A DNA stretch of 64,000 bases from Pipra filicauda (Eukaryota; Chordata; Aves; Passeriformes; Pipridae), in NCBI RefSeq assembly GCF_003945595.2, contig NW_024104421.1:7750001-7814000 (forward strand), in the 5' to 3' direction. The notes beneath the pieces are model-generated. The model did no database searches, had not been told where the DNA came from, and saw nothing but the letters and a program-made list of their open reading frames with translations. Shown here piece by piece: positions 52,001-61,600 of the stretch; within the stretch, counting starts at the first letter, position 1; every line of letters starts with the position of its first letter. The position numbers were made by a program, and so were the translations under genes.

Positions 52001-55000
52001 GGAGTCATGTTGAAGTTTTTGTCACTTTTGTTTGCTGGAACAACCTGTTGTTTGCTGGTGTGATCATTGTCTAGTCAGTTCAGCCTCCAAATCTGACAGC
52101 CACTGAATGCCAAGGTATAGAATGAATTTGTTCCTAAGACACAAAACACTTGAATTGCCATTTTTGGGAGAAGATGTTGATTATAGGTCCTAAAGGGTAT
52201 AGCCTGGGTAAGTTTTAAGGTATTTAAGATGCTTGGCTTTGTTTTCTTTGTTTTGTTTCCAACTGAGTTATAGTTATTCCCTGGGAAAACCACCTGCTAG
52301 TTCTGCCAGCAGAGGCAAGAATACATTATCTTGAAGTTAAGTTGTACTGAAAGCAGCACATCTGACCCTGCCCTAAGCTGACAAACCAGAATAAGGTTTG
52401 GCACCTGGGAAGTCATACTAGGCCTTCCCTAGTTGTATCCTGCAAGGTGTGAAGAGTTTACGGTCAACAGACAGTGGAAAGAGACTGAGGTGTACTACAG
52501 TAAAGGGACCGAGGTCCTGTTCTCAAGTTTTAAGTTGTGCCACTGGATTTCCTGAAAGATTTTGGTCTATGTATTTTTTAAGCATTTACATGTAAAATGA
52601 GCTTAACTTGTATTTAAGTTAGGAATTGTAGACCCTTCATGTTCAGTTTGTTTTGTTACTGTGGTTTAGAAATTTGATAACCTGAGGTATATGCTAGTTT
52701 AGAAGCAGTTTTTCCGAGTGCCCTTTCTAGCTCGGTGCTATTGAGCTCAGCACTTGCTAGTGAATATACTTCCCTTTAAAAAACTGCAGAGTTCTAAAGA
52801 AAGAGCCTTTAAAAACAGCAAACATTTGTACTATGTCAATACATCGATGCCATGGAAACTTGAGAGTTTCATAACTGTTTTCATGATTTGTACAAGTTAT
52901 TGTATTATCTACCTAAATAGAACCCGTGTAGATGTTAGAGCAGTAGTCAAAGCTGCCAGCTGGCTTTGGCATTTTAGGACACCACATTTCCTGGAAATGT
53001 TACTTCTAGTTTAATGAAAGAAATATCCTGGGATGAAAGAGGAGACCAGAAAGGTCTTGCTGTATAAGCCAAGTGAGATGCTGGCAGTTGATATAAAACC
53101 TCTAAAATTTCTGGATGCTGAGCTGCTCTGCCTGATCAGCCAGCAAGAAGTGAGAGCCAAGTGCAAGTGCTGATGATTTCAACTGGCAGATGCAGCCCGA
53201 TCACACCAGGTCACTGTTCCAGCAACACTGCCACTCAGCGGGGCTGCTCTTGTTAGTCCCTGCTGACACATCAGCCTTCCATCTGCATCATCTTTGCTTA
53301 AGGAAAGGTCTGCATGAGGGGCTTGAGTCTGAAGGGTCTTGGGAATTTCCAGTACTTGTGATGTCAGTAAGGCAGAAAAAACCCCCAACTTCTGTTGTGC
53401 TTGACTGCTTCCAAGAGTGCAACAGCTCATGTCAGTCACTTACCAATCAATGCCTGATGTATCTACTGGTGGCTTGATATTTGCCAGTAGTTTGTAAGAC
53501 ACATAAGTTTGTGAGGTACATAAAACTAAAGATACATAAACACATAAGGCAAGGGACATCCATTCCCACTCTTCCTGGGAAGTTCAGGGCTCCTGCGAAA
53601 GTGTTCAGTGAAACCTGTGAAAATCCTGGATTGTGATGGATTGAATAGGTTGAAGAATATTTTCCACTTCTGCCTTTGAACTCTAAATTTAAAGACTACA
53701 GAATCACTACAATGAACTATTATCCTGAGCACCTGAAATTTTGTCAAGCACGAACAGGACACAACAATAAGGTAAATCCATGTGTGTCCCATCTCACAGA
53801 GACAAGGCAGGCTGGGACCACAGGCATTGATTGTCATGCTACTCTGTGTTGCAGCCCTATGGCTTACAGGATCTGCAGTTTTGCAGGTAACTCAGTGTTT
53901 CAGTAGTGATTATCAACTAGAAGAATCATCTAGTGATTAGATCAGACAACTGAATATAGAAAGGCTTAATAATAAAGTAAGTTTGGAAATTTTACCGGGA
54001 GGTGTGCTTTTACAGACTTTAAAGGTTGATATGGGAAAATAAACTGCAGGGGAAGAAGTTGAAAAAGTTAAAATACTCAGATTTGTTGGGACATCTGATT
54101 CTAACCTTTTGGCATGATTTGGTGGTTTTGATTTGAAATATTACTGCTAATTTGCAGTAGTGAAACTATTAAACAGTCGAAACGAAATATTTTCATTGAT
54201 CCAAATCAACATATTTAACATACGAGAGACTGACAAACTTCCCTGATAAAGGCAGGAAATTTGAGGACATGAAGTTTTTCTCAGGATGGCAAGGTTGCTA
54301 CCAGCAGAATCAGGCAGGAAACTTGGAAAAGAGTTGCATATTTTACAGATTGGAAATTGCTGTACTTGAATATTGGTCTATAGCTGCTGAAAATCCACTT
54401 GGTCTGTAAACTACCCAATACAAAGCTTAGTTTTCCAGATCATAGAACTCAACTAAATTGCTCACAGTGTTTTATCTCATGGGATCTTTCACTCTAGGAA
54501 CAGTGTTTATTTGCAAGTCTGTTGAGTAACTTTTGTGCATTACGTCTTATTTGGGAAAGGAGAAAGGGAAAATATTAGGCTAATATGTTCAAAGAAGCAC
54601 TGCAGGAAGGGCAATTTGAGGCCATAAGCTCCCTTAAAAACTGGATGGGAACCATCAACCCTTATTCTACAATGTGCAATGAGCTTTCTTGTACCTGGGA
54701 TATAGTCATTGAAGTTGTAACAGCTTTTGTCAGACACCTCATTGGACAAGGGATTTGATTCTTCTAGGAGAAAGTAAATTTTTACAGCTAAGACTGTAAA
54801 GTATTAACTAGTTCGTGCATTATTCCAGCCTTGTTGCTCTAGAGCAGGAGTGTAATGACATCTTCTCTCCAAGTAAGTTGATTCATCATTGTAGAACTTT
54901 TTAATGACAGGTGATACAGTAACTAAGGGTGTAGCTTGATGAGTAATTTTCTGGCAGTAATATCAATGTAAGCACTTGTTGTTCTCCCATACTTAGACAC

Positions 55001-55645
55001 TGGCATGCACATGCTTGCTCCCACCCCTTTCATTGTGCAACCTCATGGCAAACCTGTACAGGGAATCACTCTGACAGAAAATAACTCATTGGTAGGATCA
55101 TTGTCCATATCAGGATCAGTGTGTGGCTATAAAAATGTGCATGACAGCACAGTGTGTGGTACAGTAACAGTTTAGGCAACACGGCTGAGTGTAGCAATGG
55201 TCTTAACTTGCAGGTACCTACAATACTAAGCAGAATGGATGTTTCATGGTTCCCATTGCTATCAGAGATTTAAACAGAGAAAAACAGTGATTCCTGTGCC
55301 TAGCAGAAAAGCTAGTGTTCATAAAGATCTGAGGCATTATGGTAATGCTAGGAAAGAAAAATAAAGGATGTTGGATCTGGAAGGAAACATGCCAGATGTT
55401 GACCACCGGCATTCTTAAGAAAGACCATTCACGGAAATCCTGGATTTAGTGTAAATAATCTGAGCACAGCTTCTCACCTTGCCACAGTAGAAAATGTCTT
55501 CTCGCTTGATCTTTCCTTCAGCAATCTTCTCCCGGATGGCTTGTCCCACTTCATGCTCATTGAAGTAGACAAAGGCACCGTCGATGTGGCGGTAGCCAGC
55601 ATCAATGGCAATCTTCACTGCCTCCAGACAGGAACCCTTGGGGGT
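37147..55645 (-). CDS. AKR1D1: AKR1D1, delta4-3-oxosteroid 5-beta-reductase (partial, exons 2-9, spliced)
   Basis: This enzyme uses NADPH to reduce the delta4 double bond of 3-oxo steroids and bile-acid intermediates to the 5-beta configuration. It is a cytosolic, mainly hepatic enzyme of bile acid synthesis and steroid hormone clearance. Joining 55645-55478, 51089-50973, 46563-46486, 44228-44106, 42398-42289, 41802-41637, 40883-40801 and 37189-37147 gives 295 codons plus TGA. With the usual 31-residue exon 1 the protein would be 326 aa, the human length. In human numbering I read D53, Y58 and K87, then E120 in YIIE, the residue that separates 5-beta-reductases from other AKR1 members, which have His. 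Steroid-pocket Y132 and W230 and cofactor residues S169, N170, Q193, K273 and R279 are present. Positions hit by human bile-acid-defect mutations (L106, P133, P198, G223, R261) carry the normal residue. All junctions are GT-AG and there is no stop or frameshift, so the gene appears functional. The start codon is outside the visible exons. Confidence 0.96.
39042..39066 (+). repeat. (AT)n microsatellite
   Basis: Twenty-five bases of alternating A and T in AKR1D1 intron 8. Confidence 0.95.
40032..40075 (+). repeat. Imperfect tandem duplication, ~23-nt unit
   Basis: AGAGATGGTTATAAGTGGTT is followed directly by AGAAGAGATGGTTAGAAGTG. Two copies only, in AKR1D1 intron 8. Confidence 0.75.
40801..40883 (-). 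CDS. AKR1D1: AKR1D1 exon 8 (residues 286-313, last codon split)
   Basis: This 83-nt exon starts ATC TTT after a CATTAG acceptor and ends in AT of the M313 codon before GTAAGT. It encodes [19 protein letters not shown] and the following VRYVELLM. This is the last helix of the barrel and the start of the C-terminal loop that closes over the steroid. Confidence 0.94.
40884..41636 (-). other. AKR1D1 intron 7
   Basis: This 753-bp intron has GTAAAT and CATTAG ends. It has no other content I can name. Confidence 0.9.
41637..41802 (-). CDS. AKR1D1: AKR1D1 exon 7 (residues 230-285)
   Basis: This 166-nt exon supplies the third base of W230 and then 55 codons, from a CTTCCAG acceptor to a CAG|GTAAAT donor. 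It holds the third AKR signature, [18 protein letters not shown], with K273, S274, F275, R279 and N283 lining the adenosine 2'-phosphate site, which explains NADPH preference. R261 is intact. Confidence 0.96.
41803..42288 (-). other. AKR1D1 intron 6
   Basis: This 486-bp intron has GTAAGT and CTTCCAG ends. It has no other content I can name. Confidence 0.9.
42289..42398 (-). CDS. AKR1D1: AKR1D1 exon 6 (residues 194-230, last codon split)
   Basis: This 110-nt exon starts GTC GAA after a CCTGTAG acceptor and ends in TG of the W230 codon before GTAAGT. It starts [12 protein letters not shown] and ends [12 protein letters not shown]. It carries P198 and G223, both positions of human disease mutations and both intact here, and the pyrophosphate-loop segment YSPLGTSR. 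The stretch VIVGYS differs slightly from human (VITAYS as I recall it). Confidence 0.94.
42399..44105 (-). other. AKR1D1 intron 5
   Basis: This 1.7-kb intron has a moderately GC-rich part at about 43080-43560. I see no gene or repeat in it. Confidence 0.9.
44106..44228 (-). CDS. AKR1D1: AKR1D1 exon 5 (residues 153-193)
   Basis: This 123-nt, phase-0 exon follows a TTTGCAG acceptor and ends AAC CAG before GTAAGA. It contains the second AKR signature region ([17 protein letters not shown]), with S169 and N170 that hold the nicotinamide carboxamide, and closes with Q193, a further cofactor contact. The size matches AKR1 exon 5. Confidence 0.96.
44229..46485 (-). other. AKR1D1 intron 4
   Basis: This 2.26-kb intron contains long homopolymer tracts near 46037-46121 (poly-A on the transcribed sense). 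Nothing else is recognised. Confidence 0.9.
46037..46121 (-). repeat. Long poly-T tracts (T31 and T14), poly-A in the AKR1D1 sense
   Basis: T31 at 46037-46067 and T14 at 46108-46121, in intron 4. Sequencing or assembly length error is likely at such runs. Confidence 0.9.
46486..46563 (-). CDS. AKR1D1: AKR1D1 exon 4 (residues 127-152)
   Basis: This 78-nt, phase-0 exon starts CCT GGA after a TTTTCAG acceptor and ends TGG GAG before a GTAAGC donor. It starts [14 protein letters not shown] and ends DLCATWE. It includes steroid-pocket Y132 and P133, the site of a known human loss-of-function substitution. It was too short to stand out as an ORF and was found by matching the expected family exon between exons 3 and 5. 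Confidence 0.94.
46564..50972 (-). other. AKR1D1 intron 3
   Basis: This 4.4-kb intron has a GTAAAA donor and a TTTTCAG acceptor. The only structure I noted is a 10-bp-stem hairpin at 47270-47295. Confidence 0.9.
47270..47295. repeat. Perfect 10-bp inverted repeat in AKR1D1 intron 3
   Basis: GTTTGACATC, loop TGATCT, GATGTCAAAC. No known role. Confidence 0.85.
50973..51089 (-). CDS. AKR1D1: AKR1D1 exon 3 (residues 88-126)
   Basis: This 117-nt, phase-0 exon begins CTG TGG after a CTCCAG acceptor and ends TTC AAG before a GTAAAA donor. It reads [10 protein letters not shown] at the start and [16 protein letters not shown] at the end. The Glu in YIIE falls on residue 120, the key 5-beta-reductase substitution; other AKRs have His here. 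L106 is intact. Confidence 0.95.
51090..55477 (-). other. AKR1D1 intron 2
   Basis: This 4.4-kb intron has a GTGAGA donor and a CTCCAG acceptor. I see no additional exon, RNA gene or clear transposon in it. Confidence 0.9.
55478..55645 (-). CDS. AKR1D1: AKR1D1 exon 2 (residues 32-87)
   Basis: This 168-nt, phase-0 exon starts at ACC CCC AAG after a pyrimidine-rich CCACCAG acceptor and ends AAG before a GTGAGA donor. It encodes the second and third strand-helix units of the TIM barrel. It contains the AKR signature segment [12 protein letters not shown] with catalytic D53 and Y58, and its last codon is catalytic K87 in FYCGK. The size equals exon 2 of the AKR1C genes. It is the most upstream exon that I can find in the window. 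Confidence 0.96.
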
Positions 55646-58600
55646 CTGGTGGGAGAAGAATAAACATAGCTTCAGCCTCCTGCTCACCTCGCCTTCAGTG
55701 CTATAGAGTCACTGAGATAAGCACAAGATTCGTGCTGAAATTCATCCAGTCTGACCATCCCTTACCTCCCCAGATATCTGTGTTTCAATTTCTAAATAAA
55801 AAAGTGCTGTGCACTTTTCCTCGAAACTGCTGTGAATGTGGAATTGGACTGGAAAAAGCAGCAAAGCAAAAAATTTTCTGTGTTGTGAAAGAGAGAGTAC
55901 TAGAATCCTCAGAAAGTAGAATTGAATGTATTTTATATAAAAATTATTTCAGAAATTGTCATCTAGAGAGCAAGGACTTTCCCACAACAGCCATTTGATA
56001 AAATTCCTTACTCATTCTTTACCATTGGTGGTAGCACAATCCTAAGGGTGATAACTCAGGACTGTCTACTGATATTCCCAGTTCTGGACAGTTCCTTTAT
56101 TGTGTAGTTAAGAACCAGTAGCTGTCTTAATATACATTTATATACACTTTATTGCTTCACTTTAAGATGAGCCCAAGAAACCTCCTAAAAAGTCCAAGTG
56201 ACATTTTTGTACTGTGTACTGCATTTATATTTACTCATCATTGCCAAAATTCAGAATAAGCTTGTTTTTTTGTAACAGTCATATTTTCCATTAGCCACTG
56301 TGGCAAGCAAAATTACACGTAGGCTAAACCAAGCAAAAAAGCATAAAACTGGTTACCAAAATTATTTGTTCTGGACACTGGAATTGTACTGAAAACATCT
56401 TATTGTTCCTACACTTTGTATAATGAGAGAGCAGCTCTAAGGTGGTCAAGGGCTCTCAGCAACATGCAGCAAGACTATTCTCCCACCCTTTTCGTGGGCA
56501 TTGCTCTCCTATGACAGGGACATCTGATTCACTTTAAGAAAAAGAGAAATAGGGGGAGTCAACTTGCTCTGCTGTGTTGTTGTCTGTCAGCAACAAATGC
56601 CAAGAGTTGAATTCTGCTACCTGCAAATGCAGGGCCAAACCCACACGGCTTCTCCTATGAAGAAAACAGATGTCAGAGACATCTGGAAATGAGAAGGTAC
56701 GAAGAGAACGTCAGATTTGTTGTTTTTGCTGATGCCAAGGGAAGACGAGAAGCAGGACTGGCAGTAAGTGTTGTTAGGAAGGACCACTTTTCACCACAGC
56801 AATGGCTCTCTCTCCTCTCTGTCCTTTTACAGCTGCCACTGGCTTGGCTGTCCAGGAGTTTGCCATGAAATAAACAGCTGTTCTTCCATCACCTGATGAA
56901 TTAGGTGTGAAACTCATAGCTGCTATAGGATGCTTCAGTGATCAAGGACATTGGTCTTCCCTTCCATGTTCATGTGAGAAAGGTCTATGAAGGATTCCTG
57001 CAGACACATGAGGGTCAACTTCTCTCTTTCAGTCCTAGAGCTGTGGGCTGGTGACAGACTATTCTAGGATAATAGGACTATATTCCAGCCTGCTTCCTCT
57101 GCTCTTCAGTGTCCCACCCCAACTGACTGCTGTTGGACACAAATGGACCAGCTTCTGTTTGGGCCTGTGGGGACTTTCTGCTCCAGCACACAGTGCCCAG
57201 AGGTTACTTAAAATGCAAAGCCGCTCATGCTTGCCCTGATTTATGACGAACATGAGCGAGGACTCAGAGGCAAAAATGGCACAATTTGGCACTCTACAGT
57301 ATTTACAGCAGTGATGATGCAATGCTGTTTGCTTAATTGAGAGAGACAACGAAACACTTGTTTCAGTGCTTTGCTGCTTTTATTGTGGGAGCCTCCCAAA
57401 AGCACGCTTGGCTCCTGCCAGGGCCCTTTCCTAGTTGTTAGTAGGTTGTAATGAAGACCATGGCAGCCAACAACCTTTCAGGACGAGTCAATGGCTAGTT
57501 TTCACTTGGGGCATGTTGGGCAGCATTACAGAAGTGTGAGGCATGGAGTAGTGACAACCTCCAACATGTTCGCTGCTTTGTCCCTGCCTGAACCTGCAAG
57601 GAAAGATTTGAGAAAGGCATCAGGAAGAAAGCTCTGACATGAGTATTACAAGCCTGCTGTTACTGATGACAGTAACCTCAGACCTCTGCCCCAGCAATGA
57701 GCTGCACAAGGCTGTAGCCGCAGTTGCAAAGCTCAAACTGATTAGCACAGAACAACAGGACTCAGCTAAAGATCTGGCAAGCTCAAGTTTAAGTGATGAT
57801 TAGTTGTCTGAAAGAGAAATGTATTTCCAGATTGCAGTCAGTGTTTCCTCTCTGAAACCTGATTTTTGAAACTATGTGACTTTTAGATTGCTTCAGCCTG
57901 TTTCACTTTTACCATTCAAGTGTATGAAAGCAGAATATTTAGTAATGCAGATCTTAAGAATTTTTTTTTTTTTTTACATTTTCCATTTGTTGAAGAGCCT
58001 GAAAATGGGGCGTGAACCTGGTACCAGAATTTTCTCTCTTCCTTTCGCATGCTTGAGAGATTGCATGAACACAGCTCCCTGTTGTTTCCTGAACTGTAAA
58101 CCAAACTCCATCAAGTAAGGAAACATTGATTATTGAGTTGCATCTTTTCTTGGACACCAGGGCCACTTTGGTCAGTAAGAAAAGCAGAAGGAATAGGTCG
58201 GGAAAGGTAGAGTCTCACATATAAGGGAACAGCACAATTGCAAACTTGGGAGAAGAGTAGAATAGAGAAAAATGAGAAAGCTTGCAATTACTGCAACTGC
58301 TTTTGGCTGAAGCAGTTGACTCATGTTAGAGCTGAACTTCTACGTGTTTCTTAATTTTTGCATGGGACTTACATCTGTACAAACAATCTTGTGAAAGACT
58401 CTTCCATCTCAAGGAATAATCTTATTCTTCAGGGGCTTGGAGAGGCTTTTTTTGGATCAGACCTTGATTACCAATGGCTAGAGATGGGTTTACATTGAAT
58501 ATAAATATTTTCATTGCACCAGTTCATTTAATCTGATGTGGTGTATTAGTTCTGACAGATTCTGGTCTAAGGTGCTCCATATAAAAATGCAAAACAACCT

Positions 58601-61600
58601 AGGGAACAGTTTTTGGAAAATTCTGCCTCTATTGAACCATCCCAGCTGAAGATCTGAGACATCTGTGAGTCTGGAAACTTTATACCATATGTTAACTTTC
58701 ATTCTAACAGAGAAACTATCATTTCTAGGATTTCATGTGTTTAATCCTTCCAAATCCTGCACTAATAGGCTGTGGTAAACTGTGCTGATGAGTTGCACAG
58801 GCTAGTCATGTTGTGGTATTGCTGCTTTTTAGAAGTGTTTCCTTAAATGTCACATTCTTGTTCCATTGTTTCCTGACAGACCATACTAAAGTTGGATGAC
58901 TCAGATCACCACTGCTCATACGTCTTTCTATCAGAGAAGGTACAAACCTCAGTCTTTCCCCTCTACCTTGCTGCTCAGCCTGAGGTGTTTTAATCTCTTC
59001 TGTCTTTCATGGAATTAAAGTCTTTAGTAGTGACCAGATCAGAGATTAACAACTGAAACCCGGCTTTTATTTAAGCGTAGATGGAAGTTTATGATATGAC
59101 TATGTTGTATAAGGACCGGCACCACTCCAACCACAGCACCTGGTAAAGCAGTATCTCCCAGGCTATTTGGCCATGGAGCAGCCACCTTTACTTGGAATCC
59201 CAGACCTCTTCCTTCTCCTTGCTGCAGCCTATACTCACTAGGGTCTGTTATCTAAAATGCAGTTGCCTATGCTGTCTACTCATTCCAGGTAGGCCTTTAT
59301 TCTTGTGCCATTCCTAAATAAGCAGGGCTCACATATAGAGAAGAAGTACCAGATGAGGTACTGAAATGTCTCCATGCCATAAACTCTTTGTGCTTTATCA
59401 GTAGTAATTCAGGACTCTTTGGTTTTGGCCTTAAGACAAATCTTTGCTTTTTATTACTTTTTATTTAAGTGTAGATAACAGCTATGCTTGATCCTTAGCT
59501 ATAATGAATGTTTCAGCTTCTAATCAGTGTGCCCTACAACTATGCCACTTTGATCAAGGACTTGTTTTAGAACTGGAATTTTGTAACCACTTATACACTG
59601 TAAGTCAGATATTTATCTTCGGTGTTCTTGCAGTCAGTCACTGATTTGTGCCAAAAAAATGTACTAAATTTATCACATGTTTTATGATAAAAGAAAAACT
59701 TCTTGATTGACTAGAACGATTTGCTCCATTGCTAATAAATTTCTTCAATAGCATCTATGTTATTCTTAAGATCATAAAGTTTAAGGAAACAATACACACA
59801 GTTATTCCCTCTCTCAATCAATAGCTTGTAAACCTGCTGATTTACCACCACACATGGCAGATTAAACCAGTATCAGTTCCCTTCAGGCTCCATGGTAAAT
59901 AAATGGAACAGAAGGGATGGGGGAGCAGACTCAGATATGCACCTTCACTGGAAGAAATGAAGCAGCAATTTGGCCCCTTCTCCATAGATGAAGTAGCCAA
60001 CTGGACAGTTACCACTTTCTGTGAGTCTGAAAAAGCAATGTGCTTCATCAGTCCTGTCTGTCTGAAAGGGTCTGCTCTCTTTTTCCTCTGAGACCATAAA
60101 CTTTCTTATTTTTTAATGTTTATTCCAGACACCTTCCATCATATCCCATTTTGTCAAAAACTATTTTCCCTACCGTAGCAAATGAACAGTTGCAGTTTTG
60201 TTCATGATTGCATATGACCAAGCCACAGGAGAATATTTTTGTGCAGGCATACCCATGAATTTTTCTCTTCCCTCTCAAGTAGAACAGTATTTGCTCAGCA
60301 GTGTTAGTGGTTTTCCAAATTATTACTGTTATTTAAGTGTCACAGTTCAGCTGCCCTCCAATTCTTTTGCTTTTTCTATAGCATCTTTTTCTGGTCAGCA
60401 ATTTCCATTGGCTTTCCAGCTGGTTAAAAGGGTTATCTCCAAAGACAAAGCTAACAGCACACATTGGTGGTAGACTCTAATCTTGCAAAACCACGCCACT
60501 GCTTGTGTGTCTTAACATCATATTGTAATTTATTTTTTGTTAGTCCACACAGTAAAGGAAAACAGTCTGACTCAGGCTCTCAGATTCTGCTCTGCCTTGT
60601 TTCACACGTGCAGCTCTATGGAGTTGCGCCAGTGTCAGCAGCACATGAGAGCTGAGGAAGCAGCACTTCAGGGAAGTGCTTTAGGAGAAGTGCCCTTTAC
60701 CTTAGTCCTGAGCATCTCACCTGGTTAGTGCAATGTTATCCAGTCCCTCAGCTGGAAATAACGATCCTAGGAAGAAAAGCTTGAGGTGTTAGGAGACACA
60801 GGGCCATCTCCTGGAAAAAATCTGAGCTTAACTGCAGCAGAATTATACAAGAGACCCAAACTGTGGGCCAAGCGCTCCAGTCCTAACCTATAATTTAAGA
60901 TGTGGAGTCGCTGTTTAGGAATCTTAGTCAGCTAAATACAGGAAGGAGAAAGTAGGTACATTCCTGGGCTCAGAGCCTCCTTCACCAGAGCTCGGCACTC
61001 ACACACAAATTCTTATGCAAGTTTCTAGAAGCCCAATTCCTTATTTCCATTTGCCTGTTTTCCGGACAAACTGGCAAGAAGGATTGGCTGAAGATGTTAG
61101 GAACAGAGCATAGAAAGCATGTGTACTGAAGGCACTGCAGGAAAGCACAGGTTGAGTTTACAAAGCCAGAGGATATGAGCCACACAAGGGTACATTCTTA
61201 GAATTGTTTAACCTTGTAAAAGAGAAGCTGTACTGTACACCTCTTTCTTGGAAAATGCAACCGCCAGCACATCCCTCTCTCTCAAACACAGGAAAATCTG
61301 GCTTTCATCCTCCGGAAGCATTGGCAGCCACCATCCAGGAAGCACAACCCAGCAAAGGGTTCTCTGCAAAAGCAGGTATAGCTGGGAATGGAGGCAGAGA
61401 ACAGAGCTGAGAGCCACAAGCTGCTATGCTGGCCCAGAAGTTTGCTTTATGTCATGCAGTGTGTTGCCTTGGAAGGTGGAGGACAACAAATATGGATTCC
61501 TAGAGAAGATGGGGGGAATGGTGACACTTGTGGCCTTGTGTCACACTGTGAATGAGCATGAACAAGGGATGCCTTTCTCCTCTAACCTGATGCTCTATCA